DNA from: Peromyscus leucopus
Lineage: Eukaryota > Chordata > Mammalia > Rodentia > Cricetidae
Reading direction: 5' to 3'
Assembly: GCF_004664715.2 (NCBI RefSeq)
Contig: NC_051068.1
Span: forward strand, 55,934,953 to 55,998,952
Length of the DNA stretch: 64,000 bases
Shown: positions 42,781 through 54,364 of the stretch, piece after piece
How the letters are laid out: each line of letters begins with the position of its first letter
Numbering within the stretch: the first letter of the stretch is position 1
Translations under genes and position numbers: made by a program
The notes under the pieces: generated by a model
The model's input: the letters and a program-made list of their open reading frames with translations, nothing else
What the model was told of the DNA's origin: nothing
The model's database searches: none

Positions 42781-44210
42781 TTTCCACTTTAAATAATCTA
42801 ACAATGACAAATAGGGGGTTTTCTTTAAAATTCACTAAGAGGACAGCTTGCTGTTACATTTCTGAAGCAGCTTTAAAGGAACAAGAGGCAGAAGAGAGAC
42901 AGGCGCCTGACCTTCAGCAGCCCAGTCAGCCAGAGGAAAAAGATGACTGTGAACCTTCGTAGGAGGTGGGTGAGGGTCTTAGGAATGTGGAAACAACGGT
43001 GGCAGCACCTAGACCCCCGTGTCTCTCCTGCAGCCTCTCTTTGGTTTACTAAAGGCTAGACAGGCTGGGCCAACAGGCATTCCTTTCTTGATCTTCGAGG
43101 CACTGTCAACACCTGCATCCCAAACTAGTTCAGTCTGAATCGGTAACTCCCACACCCTTGAACCCAGATGGAATGAGAGCGCAGTGGAGTAGAAATGCCA
43201 ATGCCTGCTGGTTATTTGGGGCAGGAGAAACTTATTCCTCTGTCCCGAATAGAGTGTGTGTGCAACTTGTTGCAATGGAGGTGCTGGGTGCACTGTTAAG
43301 AGAAGTGTGTGCGTGCGTGTGCGTGCGCAGGCGCGCGCACTCAAGGTAATACCAGTGTGGGTGTAGTCTGCAGTGGGCAGATGAAAAAGAGGGAAATATA
43401 TGAAGCCTAAACCAGACGGAGGGAGTCCCAGGTTGCTAAGCTATTCTATGCTTGCCTGCCTCACCTTTATGCCCCCTCACCTTTTCGGCATCCCTTTCAT
43501 CCAGTGCTCCCCACGGATCTCTCCAGCAATGTCTTTTTTAAGGACTTATAGGACTCCTTCCCTCAACCTTGACATTTTCCACTTGCAGTCTTTGCTCTGG
43601 TACCCACTCCCTCAGATTTCCTGTCCCCACGGCTGGATGTAATTCTTGGCATTTGTTCTGCTCAGCAGACTCGGGAACCTTGCATGCTAAGGACACAGCA
43701 GCCCCGCGGAGGAAACGGGGTGTGGGTCATCGGTCCTCAGAGGGGAGAAGAAATAATACAAAGACTTGTTCACGAAACTCCAATGTGAATTCCCTCCTCC
43801 GAAACAAGGAAAGCAGCCAGACTGACCTGGGTGGAGTCACCGGAAAATGGAACGGCTATTTTTAGCACAAATGCCTGACATTTAAAGGAACTGCAAGAAG
43901 AGGAGACCGAAGTTGGGGGGGGATGGGAGGCAACTGTGGGTACAACTGTCTCCAATTAGATAGGTATGCGCTGAGGCGAAACTACTCAGAAATAGCTTCC
44001 CACAGCCTAATCAACTTCGGTTGCCATAGGAATGTTTGCAGCTACGGCGGGCACCGAGATCCTAACCCAGTTGTTTTGTGATTAGTCGGGATGGAAACGG
44101 AGCCGCGTTTCAATCTCGAACTCTCCGTTTTCATCCCTGATGCTGGGACGGGTTTTTGGCTTCCTCCACAAAGCAGATTAAGCAGTTTCAGGCCTAGACG
44201 CTGTGTCCCT
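42781..44210. promoter_or_regulatory. TE-poor, CpG-containing block; candidate regulatory region
   Basis: I see no recognisable SINE, LTR or L1 for about 1.4 kb, the cleanest stretch in the window. CpGs are commoner than elsewhere, especially 43300-43345 and 43680-44130. A perfect MEF2-type site CTATTTTTAG lies at 43856-43865. Homeobox-like TAAT/ATTA sites occur at about 43955 and 44080. Regulatory function is inference. Confidence 0.35.
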
Positions 44211-44216
44211 TCCCAG

Positions 44217-44600
44217 TTGTGCTAGCTTCCTATGTGTTCCTGCGACCAAGATACCTGAGACAGTTAACGACTCGTATGGGAAACCATATTTGGGCTCTCT
44301 TGATTTAAAGGGCTAGTCCACCGTAGCAGAAAAGGCACTGTAGACAGGGTGCAGAAAACATAAAGAAAAGGGATAAAGACACATCCCAGCAAACTCCCTC
44401 CTCAAATCAGGCCTACCCCCTGCCTTTTCCTGTCCAATTCTGCCATCATATTATGAGTACATCAAAGGATCAATTCACTAATTAGTGCAGAGAACCCTTA
44501 CGATCTAATTATCTCTGGGAAGGCCATTCCAGACATACCCGGGGGTGTGCCTCACTAACCTAGGCACATCTCAACTAGTTGATTTGGCAGCTGATTACCA
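44217..44600 (-). mobile_element. Old MaLR LTR, antisense
   Basis: 'tgctagcttcctatgtgttc', 'aatcaggcctaccccctgcc' and 'ctgggaaggccattccagac' follow an antisense MaLR (MT/ORR1-related) order. Confidence 0.6.
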
Positions 44601-45009
44601 CACAACCCGACCAAATAAAGTGAGAGAAAGCCAAGGCACATCAACAAAACCACCAGGAATTCTACGTATTCCCAACTTGTATCACCCTCACCTTAAACGC
44701 AAGCAAAAATGTTCTTTACGGTTTTCAGTCTGTGATTCCCTGACTATAAAAAAGTTCCCAGAAACACAAGCGGCTTGACGGCCTACTTCACAGTTTTTAC
44801 TGACCTGCCAATCTATCCTTCCTCACATGATTGTCATCATTGCTTGGGCTAGACGGGCCTCAGTGGCTAGGTGTGGTAAAGAGTGGGATTAGGTGGCACC
44901 TGATGAAAATTTAAAAGAAAAAGAACCACCGGTATATCTCTAGGGATCAATAATCCCAGAGCAGAGAGAGACTCCAACTCCACGCAGGGCACTGGTTGTG
45001 CGGCATTGT
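44601..45009. other. Anonymous sequence with a C-rich run
   Basis: Nothing recognised apart from a CCCCCACC-type run starting near 45015. Confidence 0.4.
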
Positions 45010-45470
45010 GAGATCCCCCCCACCCCACCCCCACCCCCTGCCCCGAGCAAGACCACCACAGAGCCAATACCTGGTGCAAAACACACAGGGCTTTATTGAT
45101 AACAAGCAAGCCCAGGCTTGGTCCATGTCCAACACTCCGACACAGAGGGTGGAGGAGGACAGCCCTGAGCTCTCAGGGTGCGGGGGGTTTTTAAAGGGAA
45201 AAACCGCAAGCAGGGTGGTACTAGTCTTTGCATCATATGATTGGATGAGGGTGTGTAACCTTTGAATTTACTGGTTGGGGGCTACAGTTATCACTTTGGG
45301 TCAGGCCTGGACAAGTACGAGGCTCTGTCTTTGAGCTGCCATGGAGGCTGTCTGCCCTACACATACTGACTGTGGGGGCTGACTCAGTGGCCCAGGTTCT
45401 GTCCTTGACTCATGTGCATAGCTCTAAGTTGGTGAGGGGTCCCAGACAGTAAACAACTGGCTGAACCTTG
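45010..45470 (-). mobile_element. Probable ERV LTR, antisense
   Basis: 'cacacagggctttattgata' is an antisense poly(A) signal (AATAAAGCCC). 'gcggggggtttttaaaggg' lies where an antisense TATA region could be. The layout resembles antisense rodent class II LTRs. Boundaries and family are uncertain. Confidence 0.5.
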
Positions 45471-46074
45471 AGTGGTCAGAGTACGTGCAGAAAGGAAGCT
45501 ACTGCAAGGACTATGTCTTTTGTTGCTGGCCCTCCCAGAAACTGCTTGCTCCAAGTCTCAGGAAACTGAAATTGAGGCCTGATCTCTGACAGAAGACTGA
45601 GCAGCCTGTTATGGTGTCTGCTTGGTCCTTTCATACTGAACACATCCCATTTGCCAGGGACTCTGCAGACTGGAACAACAGGGCTGGGGCCTCGAAGGCT
45701 TATTATCATCCATTTCTGTTGCTGTCCTAACACCCACAGACCACAACTCATCCAGGAAAGGGCCTAGAATTTCAGGTCTGAGAAAGAACTCACCCCTCTT
45801 AGGCCAGAGTAAGGAAAGGTAAGTTTGTTTAGTACACAGCTGCTATGGCAAAGAACCGCCCACATTAGATGATGGGATGCATTCAATTTCAAATCATGCA
45901 AATCGCAAATCCCTGCCATGCAGACTTCAGGCTATGTTTATGCAATAGTACCTCTGTGGAACAGGTCAGAGTTCATTTTAATTGGCTATGCTTGTTCACA
46001 GCATTCCACTGTTTGGTCACAGCAAAACTAAAGGTTTCCCTCTCCGTCACAGCATTGATTTGGTTCACGGTCCT
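45471..46074. other. Anonymous non-coding sequence
   Basis: No element or gene recognised. Confidence 0.45.
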
Positions 46075-46428
46075 TGTGCTGGCTGGTTTTATGTCAACTT
46101 GACCCAAGCTAGAACCCTGGAGAGGAGGGAGCCTCAAGTGAGAAAAATACCTCAGTAATACCGGGCTAGAGGCAGGCCTGTAGGGTGTTTTCTTAATTAG
46201 TGATTGATGTGGGAGGGCCCAGCCTACTGTGGTGGGGCCACCTCTGGGCAGATGGTCCTGAGTTCTATAAGCCAATAAGCAGTGTTCCTCCTTGGCCTCT
46301 GTATCAGCGGCTGCCTCCAGTTGCCTGCCCTGCTTGATTCTGTCCTGATATTCTTTGATGGTGATGTGATGTGGAAGTGTAACCGAAATCAACCCTTTCC
46401 TCCGCAACTTGCTTTTTGGGAGGAAAAT
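46075..46428 (+). mobile_element. MT-like MaLR LTR
   Basis: 'tgtgctggctggttttatgt', 'gtgattgatgtgggagggcc', 'gttctataagccaataagca' and 'cgcaacttgctttttggg'. The last tens of bases are lost. Confidence 0.88.
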
Positions 46429-47141
46429 GGAGTCAAACCCACTGTCCTTGTCAGAAACTCACACTTGAGTAACAGCCCCCTCTGTGATGATGGTGTCAAC
46501 CCATTCATGAAGGCTATCTGCCCAGTCATCTCTTCAAAGCCTCACCTCTTAATCCTATGGCAATGACAGTCAAAGTCTCCTGACCTCCGGGAGCCACAGC
46601 AACACTTAAGCATCTAAGGGGTTTAAAGATATAGCTACAAATATAGATCAGTCAATTCTTGATTAAATAATGGTTGATCATTGTATACTTCGTAGGTGTG
46701 GTTCAATAGGTGTCTGTGAATCCCTGCAATCTACATTCCTTAAATGACAGACAGCTGAGTATATGTTGCATACACATTTGGGAACAACTACCCTACATAT
46801 GTAAGAATTCAAACCAAGTGTCCAGGGGGTGACAGCAGCACCTCCAATCAGTTAAAGCTGCATGTTAGTGAGGGTGTATGAGCTGAGATATGAAAGTGTT
46901 TTAAAGAGCACAGGTACAGACAAGGCACTTCCAGGCAATGCTATTTATTTGTTAATATTTCTATTCCAAAAACAATCAGTGTCCTACAGTGAAAACAGAC
47001 ATTAATAAAACAAAAATTATAGGTAAGGGAGAAAGTTAAAAGGAAAAAGTGAATATACCAGAATGTACTAGATTTAACTATTCACCATGCTTCCTGTGAG
47101 TGATTTAAGTCTGACTGTGACAACTGCTTCCCTAGAGACAA
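46429..47141. other. Anonymous non-coding sequence
   Basis: AT-rich, with no recognisable repeat or gene. Confidence 0.45.
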
Positions 47142-47275
47142 TGTCCTGGTTGGATTCCTATAGTTGTGATAAACACCATGACCAAAACCAACTCAGGGAG
47201 GAAAAAGTTTATTTGGCTTCCCTCAATGGTGGGTTGTAACATATAAGCCAAATAAACCCTTTCTCCCATATATTT
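47142..47275. mobile_element. Two short MT-like LTR pieces, tail to tail
   Basis: 47142-47222 is antisense ('gtgataaacaccatgaccaa', 'aggaaaaagtttatttggct'). 47240-47275 is sense ('aagccaaataaaccctttct'). The two come from the same end of the LTR in opposite orientation. Confidence 0.7.
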
Positions 47276-47276
47276 G

Positions 47277-47745
47277 TAGACAAATTTCTAAATGGTCTTA
47301 TTAAATAAAAAACATGGAGCCAAATACAGGGGTGAAAGCCTTAGAGAGATCAGGGAAACAGGGAAAGTCACCAGCCAACCTTACCTCACCAACTCTGCAG
47401 CTTCCAAATGCAAGCTACTTCCTGTCTTACCCACGCCTTTATTGCCTTGCTGTTCTGCCCTCTCATTGGCTCTCTTAGTCCAGCTACTTCATTTCTTTGT
47501 CACTGTCTGTCTGTACAGACCTCTAGGTCTCTATGGTTGGTACTGGGATTAAAGGCATGTGTCACCGAACTTGGCTGTGTTCCCTAGTATGGCCTTCAAC
47601 ACACAGAGACCCTGCCTGATAAGTGATCGAATTAAGGGCATGTGCTGGAGGACTTTTTGTTTACTTAAAATGGCTGACCTTTTCCCCCCATCTCCAGGCA
47701 AGCTTTATTAAAGCACAAATAAAATATCACTACATTTCAGCAAAA
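47277..47745 (-). mobile_element. Diverged member of the cricetid ERVK-like LTR family
   Basis: 'aaatggtcttattaaataaa', 'gggattaaaggcatgtgtca' and 'agctttattaaagcacaaat' track the family seen at 19092 and 57683. No clear 6-bp duplication was found. Likely an older relative. Confidence 0.65.
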
Positions 47746-47840
47746 ATAAAATATCATCACATGTGTTGGCCATGGCATTTGACCCAGAAACAGGAAGGAA
47801 ACTAGAACACTATGGCTCTATAGTATATTCTGAAATCAAG

Positions 47841-48207
47841 TGCCTTAGTCAGGATTTCTATTGCTGTGAAGAGACACCATGACCACAGCGACTCTAATAA
47901 CGAAAAACATTTAATAGGGCTGGTTTACACTTTCAGAGGTTTAGTCCTCTATCATCATAGCAGGACATGGCAGCACACAGGCAGACACTGTGCTCGAGGA
48001 GGAGCTGAGAGTCTTACATCTTGATATGCAGACAACAGAAAGTGAACTGTGTCACTGGGCATAGCTTGGGCATAAGTGATCTCAGAGGCCACCCCCAGAG
48101 TAACACACTTCCTCCAACAAGGCCATACCTACTCCAACAAAACCACACTTCCTGACAGTGCCACTCTCTATGAGCTTATGGGGGCCAATTACATTCAAAC
48201 TACCACA
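47841..48207 (-). mobile_element. ORR1-like MaLR LTR, antisense
   Basis: 'gccttagtcaggatttctat', 'gaaaaacatttaatagggct', 'cggcagaca'-type middle and the closing 'ttcaaactaccaca'. Confidence 0.92.
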
Positions 48208-48351
48208 TCAGATATGATGGTATCTCTAGCATTGTTCTTTTTGGTCAGGATTGTTTTGGCTATCAGGGGTCTTTTGTGCTACCATATGAATTTTAAGATT
48301 TTTCTCCCCTGTGGAAAAATGGGATTAGAATTTTGATGAAACTTACATGGA

Positions 48352-48415
<64 letters not shown>

Positions 48416-49010
48416 CTTTTGGTATGTTATCCACAATATTCATTCTTCCTATCCATGAACATGGGAGATCTTTACATTTTCTAGTGTTTCTCTTTCTTTC
48501 TTCAGTGTTTTAAACCTTTCACTGTGGGGGTCTGTCACTTCCTTGATTAGGTTTATTTGAGATATTTCTTTTTTGCCAAGAGGCCATGACAAATGGGACT
48601 GTTTAAGGGATTTCATTCTTGGCATGTTGGTTACTAATGTAGAGGAAAGCTACTGACTTTAGTCTGTTAATTCTGCCACTTTTGATGGATTGAAGTGTTT
48701 ACCAGCTGTATTATTCCTAGTGGAATCTCTAGGGACTCCTATGAACAGAATTATATATTCTGTAATAAGGATATTTGACTTCTTTCCTCTTTCTGTTCCT
48801 TTATTTGTTCTCTTCTTGTGTTGCTCTGGATGAGATTATAGTAGTTGTTTTGAATAGCGGTGAAGAAAATGGACACCCTTGTCTTTTTCTTGATTCTTCA
48901 CTTTATTACTCTTGTTCGTTACACTTCATTAATTCCTACCTTGATCTTAATTATTCTTTCTTTCTATTGATTTCGGTTTGGCTTGCTCTTGTTTTTACAA
49001 AGCCCTGAGT
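48208..49010 (-). mobile_element. Old L1 ORF2 fragment, antisense, with (TG)n(TA)n
   Basis: 'cattgttctttttggtcagg', 'attgttttggctatcagggg', 'tgctaccatatgaattttaa' and 'gtgaagaaaatggacaccct' are antisense L1 landmarks. A TG/TA microsatellite (48352-48410) is embedded. A gap near 48905 joins to a more distal ORF2 part. Confidence 0.82.
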
Positions 49011-49433
49011 CTCTGTTCCCTTACGGGCTGTGGTCCTGACCAGTTTCTCCTCGCTGACTGCTGCCCTTTGGATTCAGAGTTTCTTCCCACAGTCTAGCAG
49101 CAGCATGCTTTTCCAGCTTCAACACACAGTCCCAATACTTGCTCTAAGTCCAGTTCAGAGGGTCTCAGGCCCCCAACGCTGAGGTTATAGTCAGAGCTGT
49201 TGCAAAGTGGTGTCTTAAAGCTCTGCTCCTGTTGAGTGCTAAGAACAGGCTTTTCCCAAGTTCCTTTCTCAGCCCTTCTTCGTCTGGCCCTCTTTATTTG
49301 GTTTTGAAAATGTCCATTTCTGAAGCCACAAGGTAGGTGTTCAGAGGCTCTGTCTTGAGCCATAGCTCCTGTTATCTCCAGTTGGTGGGTCTTCTCACTC
49401 TTCTCAAACTTCCAATTTTCCTGATATTCACAG
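49011..49433. other. Anonymous non-coding sequence
   Basis: No element recognised. The 187-codon minus-strand frame over 49094-49657 depends on the microsatellite that follows. Confidence 0.45.
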
Positions 49434-49567
<134 letters not shown>

Positions 49568-49621
49568 GAAGGGGGTAGACAAACAGACAGAGAAAGAAAG
49601 ACAATTTCTTTGCTTACTGTC

Positions 49622-49956
49622 TTCCTTAGGGCTTCTATTGCTGTGAAGGAACACCAACTCTTATAAAGGAAGCATTTAATTGGGGCTGGCTTACAGTTTC
49701 TGTTTAGTCCATTATTGCCAGGGTGAGAAGCATGGCAGCGTGCAGGCAGACATTGTACTGGAGAAGGAGCTGAGAGTTCTACATCTTGGTTCTCAGGCAG
49801 CAGAAGGAGACTGCCACACTAGGCATAGCTTTAGCCTATGAGACCTCAAAGCCCACCCCCACTGTGACACACTTCTCCAACAATGTCGCACCTCCTAATA
49901 ATGCCGCTCCCTGTTGGCCAAGCATTCAAACATATGAGTCTATTCAAACCACCACA
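49622..49956 (-). mobile_element. ORR1-like MaLR LTR, antisense
   Basis: 'ccttagggcttctattgctg', 'gaagcatttaattggggctg' and the end 'ttcaaaccaccaca'. Confidence 0.92.
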
Positions 49957-50177
49957 TTTATTCTTAAGAAATAATTTAATAAAAATTACAGAATCAGTTA
50001 TAACCCTATACATTTCCTCTTATCAAATGCTCTGTGTTACCTACACCTATAGACGTATTTCTTTTGCAACGTTTTTTAGGTCATCCAAGAAGCTTGTCAG
50101 AGAATGAAGAGGGACCGAATCAAAACACAGCCCTTTAAGAACTTATAATATCACGAATTTAGTTTTTCTCTCTATAT

Positions 50178-50258
50178 TAGTGTTAGGGTTCTCTAGAGTA
50201 ACAGAACTTATAAAATGAGTGTGTGTACATGTGCGTATGTGTGTGCGTGCGTGCTTGA

Positions 50259-50309
<51 letters not shown>

Positions 50310-50850
50310 TATAAGGGACTTATTGGAATGACTTACAGGTTGCAGTCCAGCTGATTCAACAATGGTTGGCTGTGAACAGAAAGTCTAAGAATCCAGTAGA
50401 TGCTCGGTCCACAAAGCTGATATCTCAGCTGGTCTTCAGAATATACTGAGTTCTAAAGAAGTAGACTCCAATGCACTCCCTCCTTCTGAAGACTGGCTTC
50501 GAAATTCACGATGTGTCTCCTGAGGCACATTCTCCGACCCAGTCTTTCATATGTCATTAGCCTTTGGGGTTTCCTCCTGGCCTTGCTCTTATCAAGTGCT
50601 ATCAAGGTGAGGGCAAGCAGACAAAGAGCAAAAGCTTCCTTCCTCTATGTCTTTATATAGACTTCCAGCAGAAGGTACGGCCCAGATTGAAGGCATGTCT
50701 TCCCGCCTCAAGATCTGGATCAAAGCCATGTGTCTTCTAACCTCAAAGGTCTGGACCAGAAGTGGATTTACCTACCTCAAACCAAGAAAAACAATCTTTC
50801 ACAGGTGTGTCCTACATTTGTGTACTTAGTTTATTCCCAAGTTGGCAACC
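50178..50850 (-). mobile_element. ERVL-type LTR, antisense, with a templated insert
   Basis: 'tgttagggttctctagagta' (LTR end), 'caggttgcagtccagctgat', 'tatatagacttccagcagaa' (antisense TATA region) and 'tcccaagttggcaaccaaga'. A TG tract occupies 50217-50309. Bases 50473-50588 do not belong to the LTR and are copied from 51771-51884. Confidence 0.8.
50473..50588 (+). repeat. Copy of downstream L2 segment inserted in the LTR
   Basis: 116 bp matching 51771-51884 in direct orientation, with about four substitutions and one 2-bp indel (roughly 95% identity). It replaces about 20 bp expected in the LTR. There is no poly(A) tail and no target duplication. Confidence 0.85.
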
Positions 50851-50914
50851 AAGAATACCCATCATACTCTCCTAACTGGATCATTCCATTCAGAGTTAAA
50901 CGTATCCAACAAAC

Positions 50915-51138
50915 TCTCAGCTGGAAATATGGCTAAGCAGTTAAGAGAATTAGCTGGCTGCCCTTCCAAAGGACCTGAGTTCAATCCCCAGCACCCAAAC
51001 GGTGGCTCACAACTGTCTGTAACTCCAGTTCCAGGGGATCCGACATCCTTACCCTTATCTGGAGTAGACACAGACACTGCACACTCATGGTGCACAGACA
51101 GGAAAAAACACTCACACAAAACATTTAAAAGTTACATG
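50915..51138 (+). mobile_element. B2-family SINE
   Basis: 'aatatggctaagcagttaag', 'cctgagttcaatccccagca' and 'ggtggctcacaactgtctgt' with an A-rich tail. Adjacent to a second copy. Confidence 0.87.
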
Positions 51139-51370
51139 TAGAGGCTATAGAGATGGCTCAGCAGCTAAGAGCACTGGCTGCTCTCCCAGGGAACCTGAGT
51201 TCAATTCCCAGCACCCACATGGTGGCTCAAACCATCTGTAACTCCAGTTCTGGAGAATATGACACCATCTGCAGGCAGAGGGTACACATGTGTAAACATG
51301 TGTTGCACAGACACACACTTAAGCAAAACACCCATATAAATAAAGATGAGCTGTCCTTTAAAAAAAATTA
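51139..51370 (+). mobile_element. B2-family SINE
   Basis: 'agagatggctcagcagctaa', 'gagttcaattcccagcaccc' and 'catggtggctcaaaccatct', ending in A-rich sequence near 51360. Head-to-tail with the previous copy. Confidence 0.9.
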
Positions 51371-51419
51371 AACTTACATTTAAAATAATAATAATAATAA
51401 TGTATTTAACAAACTCTTT

Positions 51420-51512
51420 TGAAATCCCACCACTGAGGAAATGGAGGCAAAAGGATCATGAATCAGAGGCCAGCACAGGCTACAGACTGAGTTTCAGACA
51501 ACAGTCAAAACG
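51420..51512 (+). mobile_element. B1 remnant
   Basis: 'atcccaccactgaggaaatg' and 'aggccagcacaggctacaga' retain the middle of a B1-like SINE. The head and tail are gone. Confidence 0.55.
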
Positions 51513-51544
51513 CATAAACCACCGAGTTCCCCAGATCCCTCTCC

Positions 51545-52480
51545 TGGCTTATATCTTGTCTTTTCCTCCTTCAGGGATCTACCTACACACATCTATATTT
51601 AATGATCTCCCTTTTATTCTTTCTCATTTTTTAGCTATCTCTTACCTGTCTTCCACCCATCATTCTACTTAAATAGACCTCACTGATGTCACATGAGCCT
51701 CCACTTTCCTGACTCCTTTGCCCCTCCTCCACCTCTTAGCAGTACATCTAGTCACCTGTCCCCACGAGGAGCACTCCCTCCTTCTGAAGACTGGCTTCGA
51801 AATTCATGATGTGTCTCCTGAGGCACATTCTCCAACCCAGTCTTTCATGTCATTAGCCTTTGGGGTTCCCTCCTGGCCTTGCTCCTTCATACAATATACT
51901 CTTGCCTTAAGAAATATCACCCATGCCCTTGGTTTAATTATAACATAAAACCAAAAGTTAAACATCAAATTCAAGTCTACTTCAGGGTGAAAATACATAT
52001 ATTCAACTACTATTTAACACCCATTTTACCTCTTGGACCTGTTCCTCTTGCAACAGCCCCTGTCTGGTTAATTGGTACCACTGTCCACCCATGCATCCAG
52101 GCCCAGGAGCTTAACAGTTGTCCATAACCTCTCCCACACCCTTGGTTTTAATCTACCACTGCTCCTCTCAAATACCTGAGTCCTTCCCCAGAGCCACAGT
52201 GATCTCTTCAAGACATGTATGATCATATCTGCTTAAATCACTTCTGATGACTTGCCTTTACTGTTAGAATAAACTTTACCATGGCTTGTAAGTCTAATAG
52301 TCTGTGCCAGCTTCTAAAATTTCACTTTCCTCTTTCTGTAGAACCATCCTGATGCATAGTTCTTTGAGTTTTCTGTCTCTCTGGTTACAGCCTTTTTGCA
52401 ATGGGTCAATCTCTGCTTGGCAGAATGAAATCTTCACTAAACTGGGGCCTTACCCATCATGATCTACCATGCTGTTGGTG
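51545..52480 (+). mobile_element. L2 LINE relic
   Basis: 'cctcttagcagtacatctag', 'actccctccttctgaagact', 'ccagagccacagtgatctct' and 'gacttgcctttactgttaga' occur in the order of the L2 ORF2 3' half. It is old and fragmented. Part of it (51771-51884) is the source of the copy at 50473. Confidence 0.7.
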
Positions 52481-52955
52481 TTAAGAGAGGTGTCTAATAT
52501 TTCACAGATGCCTTAAAATCTTCCAAATGAGTAAGTGTGTTTGCTCTCATGTCTAAACACATTGCAGTGTGTATGGAGGAAGTCTGAAATGCAAGAGAGA
52601 GAAGTCAAGACCAAGCGTTAGATGTGGGGATCTTCCTCAGAGATCTTACTATGAAGGAAAGAGAAATGAATGGCATTCACTAGGGAAAGTGTGAAATAAG
52701 AGCAGAAAGGATTCCAGAACTGAACCAGAGAAACACTTTCATTGAAAGGCTAATAAAGGCACAAAGCTATCTCATAAAACAGTTACATAGACATAGAGAA
52801 AGAGGGAAAATTGTCTGAAAGGAGAAGTCAGAGACTATGAGGACACAAAAAGTACGAGCTCCGAGACACTGAATTTGAGTTAGAAGATTAATCTTATTAA
52901 TAGGGGTAGCCCCAAGTAAATGACGCCAGTGAAAAGAATCCCATAGTTAAAGACA
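52481..52955. other. Anonymous non-coding sequence
   Basis: Purine-rich but without a recognisable element. Confidence 0.45.
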
Positions 52956-52956
52956 A

Positions 52957-53112
52957 TGGAAGCCAGAATGGTGGTACACACCTGTAACCTCAGCAATCGG
53001 AAGGCAGAAGCAGGTGGGTCTCTTCAAGTCCAAAGCCAGCCTGGTCTACACAGTAAGTTCCAGGCTAGCCATGGCTACAGAGCAAGATTCTGTTTTAAAA
53101 AATCAAACAAAA
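52957..53112 (+). mobile_element. B1 SINE
   Basis: 'gaatggtggtacacacctgt', 'caaagccagcctggtctaca' and 'ggctacagagcaagattctg', then an A-rich tail. Older than the copies at 20643 and 56446. Confidence 0.87.
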
Positions 53113-53907
53113 GAAAGACTGTCCAAAGCCATATACTATGCTAACCCTTTGCTACATAGCTAAACTTGACTTTCCCTCTCTTCAGTAGAACATGAATGAA
53201 AGTTCTAGTATGAGAGGCATGAACTACATCTTTTAAGGTGAAGGCCAAGCTGTTAGAACAAAGAATCCAATTGTGAACTGAAGTTTCCAGAATAAACCAC
53301 ACCTATAATAAAGATTCTACAAGGTTCATTGACTAATTAAAAGTTGGTGATTATGGAGAGTTGGAATACTGCAGATCCAGAGCCAAGTTACCTTGGTCTC
53401 TCTTTAATCACCTTCATAGCCATTCATTGGCCTCCCTTGTGTCTGACATACCACCCTTGCCATGATCAGGTAAAACCTTTGCAATGTTTGTCTGACCCGA
53501 CGTTCTTTCCATCCGCAAGCCTTTGGAATGTGTTAACAAACCAGTAGCTTCCACCAACCCAAGAGCTTAAATGCCATCAGAAAACATCCGAAACCTACAT
53601 CAGAGCTACCCTTACTCTGTTGTAATCCACTTACCTGGTGTTCTTGTGAATGCACTTGAAAAATGCCTAGACTTATTACTTCCTTTTGTCCTGGGCCTAC
53701 AAAAGTTCACACAACCACTTCCATACAGGAATATGGTTTTTGGATCAATCTAAACCCATGTTTCTGGGCCTTGGTCACTCATATTTGTCTCAAGATAAAT
53801 GATCCCTTATTTCCTTTGAGGTGAGAACTATATTTTGTGTCAACAGTTTGGGGCCCAAGAATGACTCACTGTCACAGGATGAGTCACTGGTTGGTGTCAT
53901 GTGACAG
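53113..53907. other. Anonymous non-coding sequence
   Basis: No repeat or gene recognised. Short frames near 53344-53753 show no domain. Confidence 0.45.
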
Positions 53908-53913
53908 TATGGG

Positions 53914-54358
53914 AGTGGTGGCATTGTGTTCCCCAAAATATTGTGTACCCTAATAAACTTATCTGGGGTCAGAGAACAGAAAAGCCACTAGATACTTAGG
54001 ATAGGCAGTGGTAGTACACGCCTTTAATCCTAGCCTTCCAGAGGCAGAAATCCATCTGTTCAAGGATACAGCTAAGCATGGTGACTCATGCTTTAATCCC
54101 AGGGAGTGATGGCAGAAAGGAAAGATATATAAGACGTGAAGACCAGAAACTAGAAACTTTTAGCTGGTTAAGCTTTTAGACTTTGAGCAGCACAGTTTAG
54201 CTGAGAAGCATCCAGTCTGAGGAAACAGGATCACCTGAGGAATTGGCCAGGTGAGGAAGCTGTGGCTTGTTCTGTCTCTCTGATCTTCCAGCATTTCACC
54301 CCAATAACTGGCCTCAGGTTTGATTTTATTACTAAGAACTTTTAAGATTCCTGCTACA
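53914..54358 (+). mobile_element. Solo LTR with 6-bp TSD (TATGGG), cricetid ERVK-like family
   Basis: TATGGG at 53908-53913 and 54359-54364 flanks the element, which starts AGTGGTGGCATTG (first base mutated from T) and ends CTGCTACA. It is closely similar to 15422-15910 but has one TTTAATCCCAG unit where that copy has two in tandem. Confidence 0.9.
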
Positions 54359-54364
54359 TATGGG

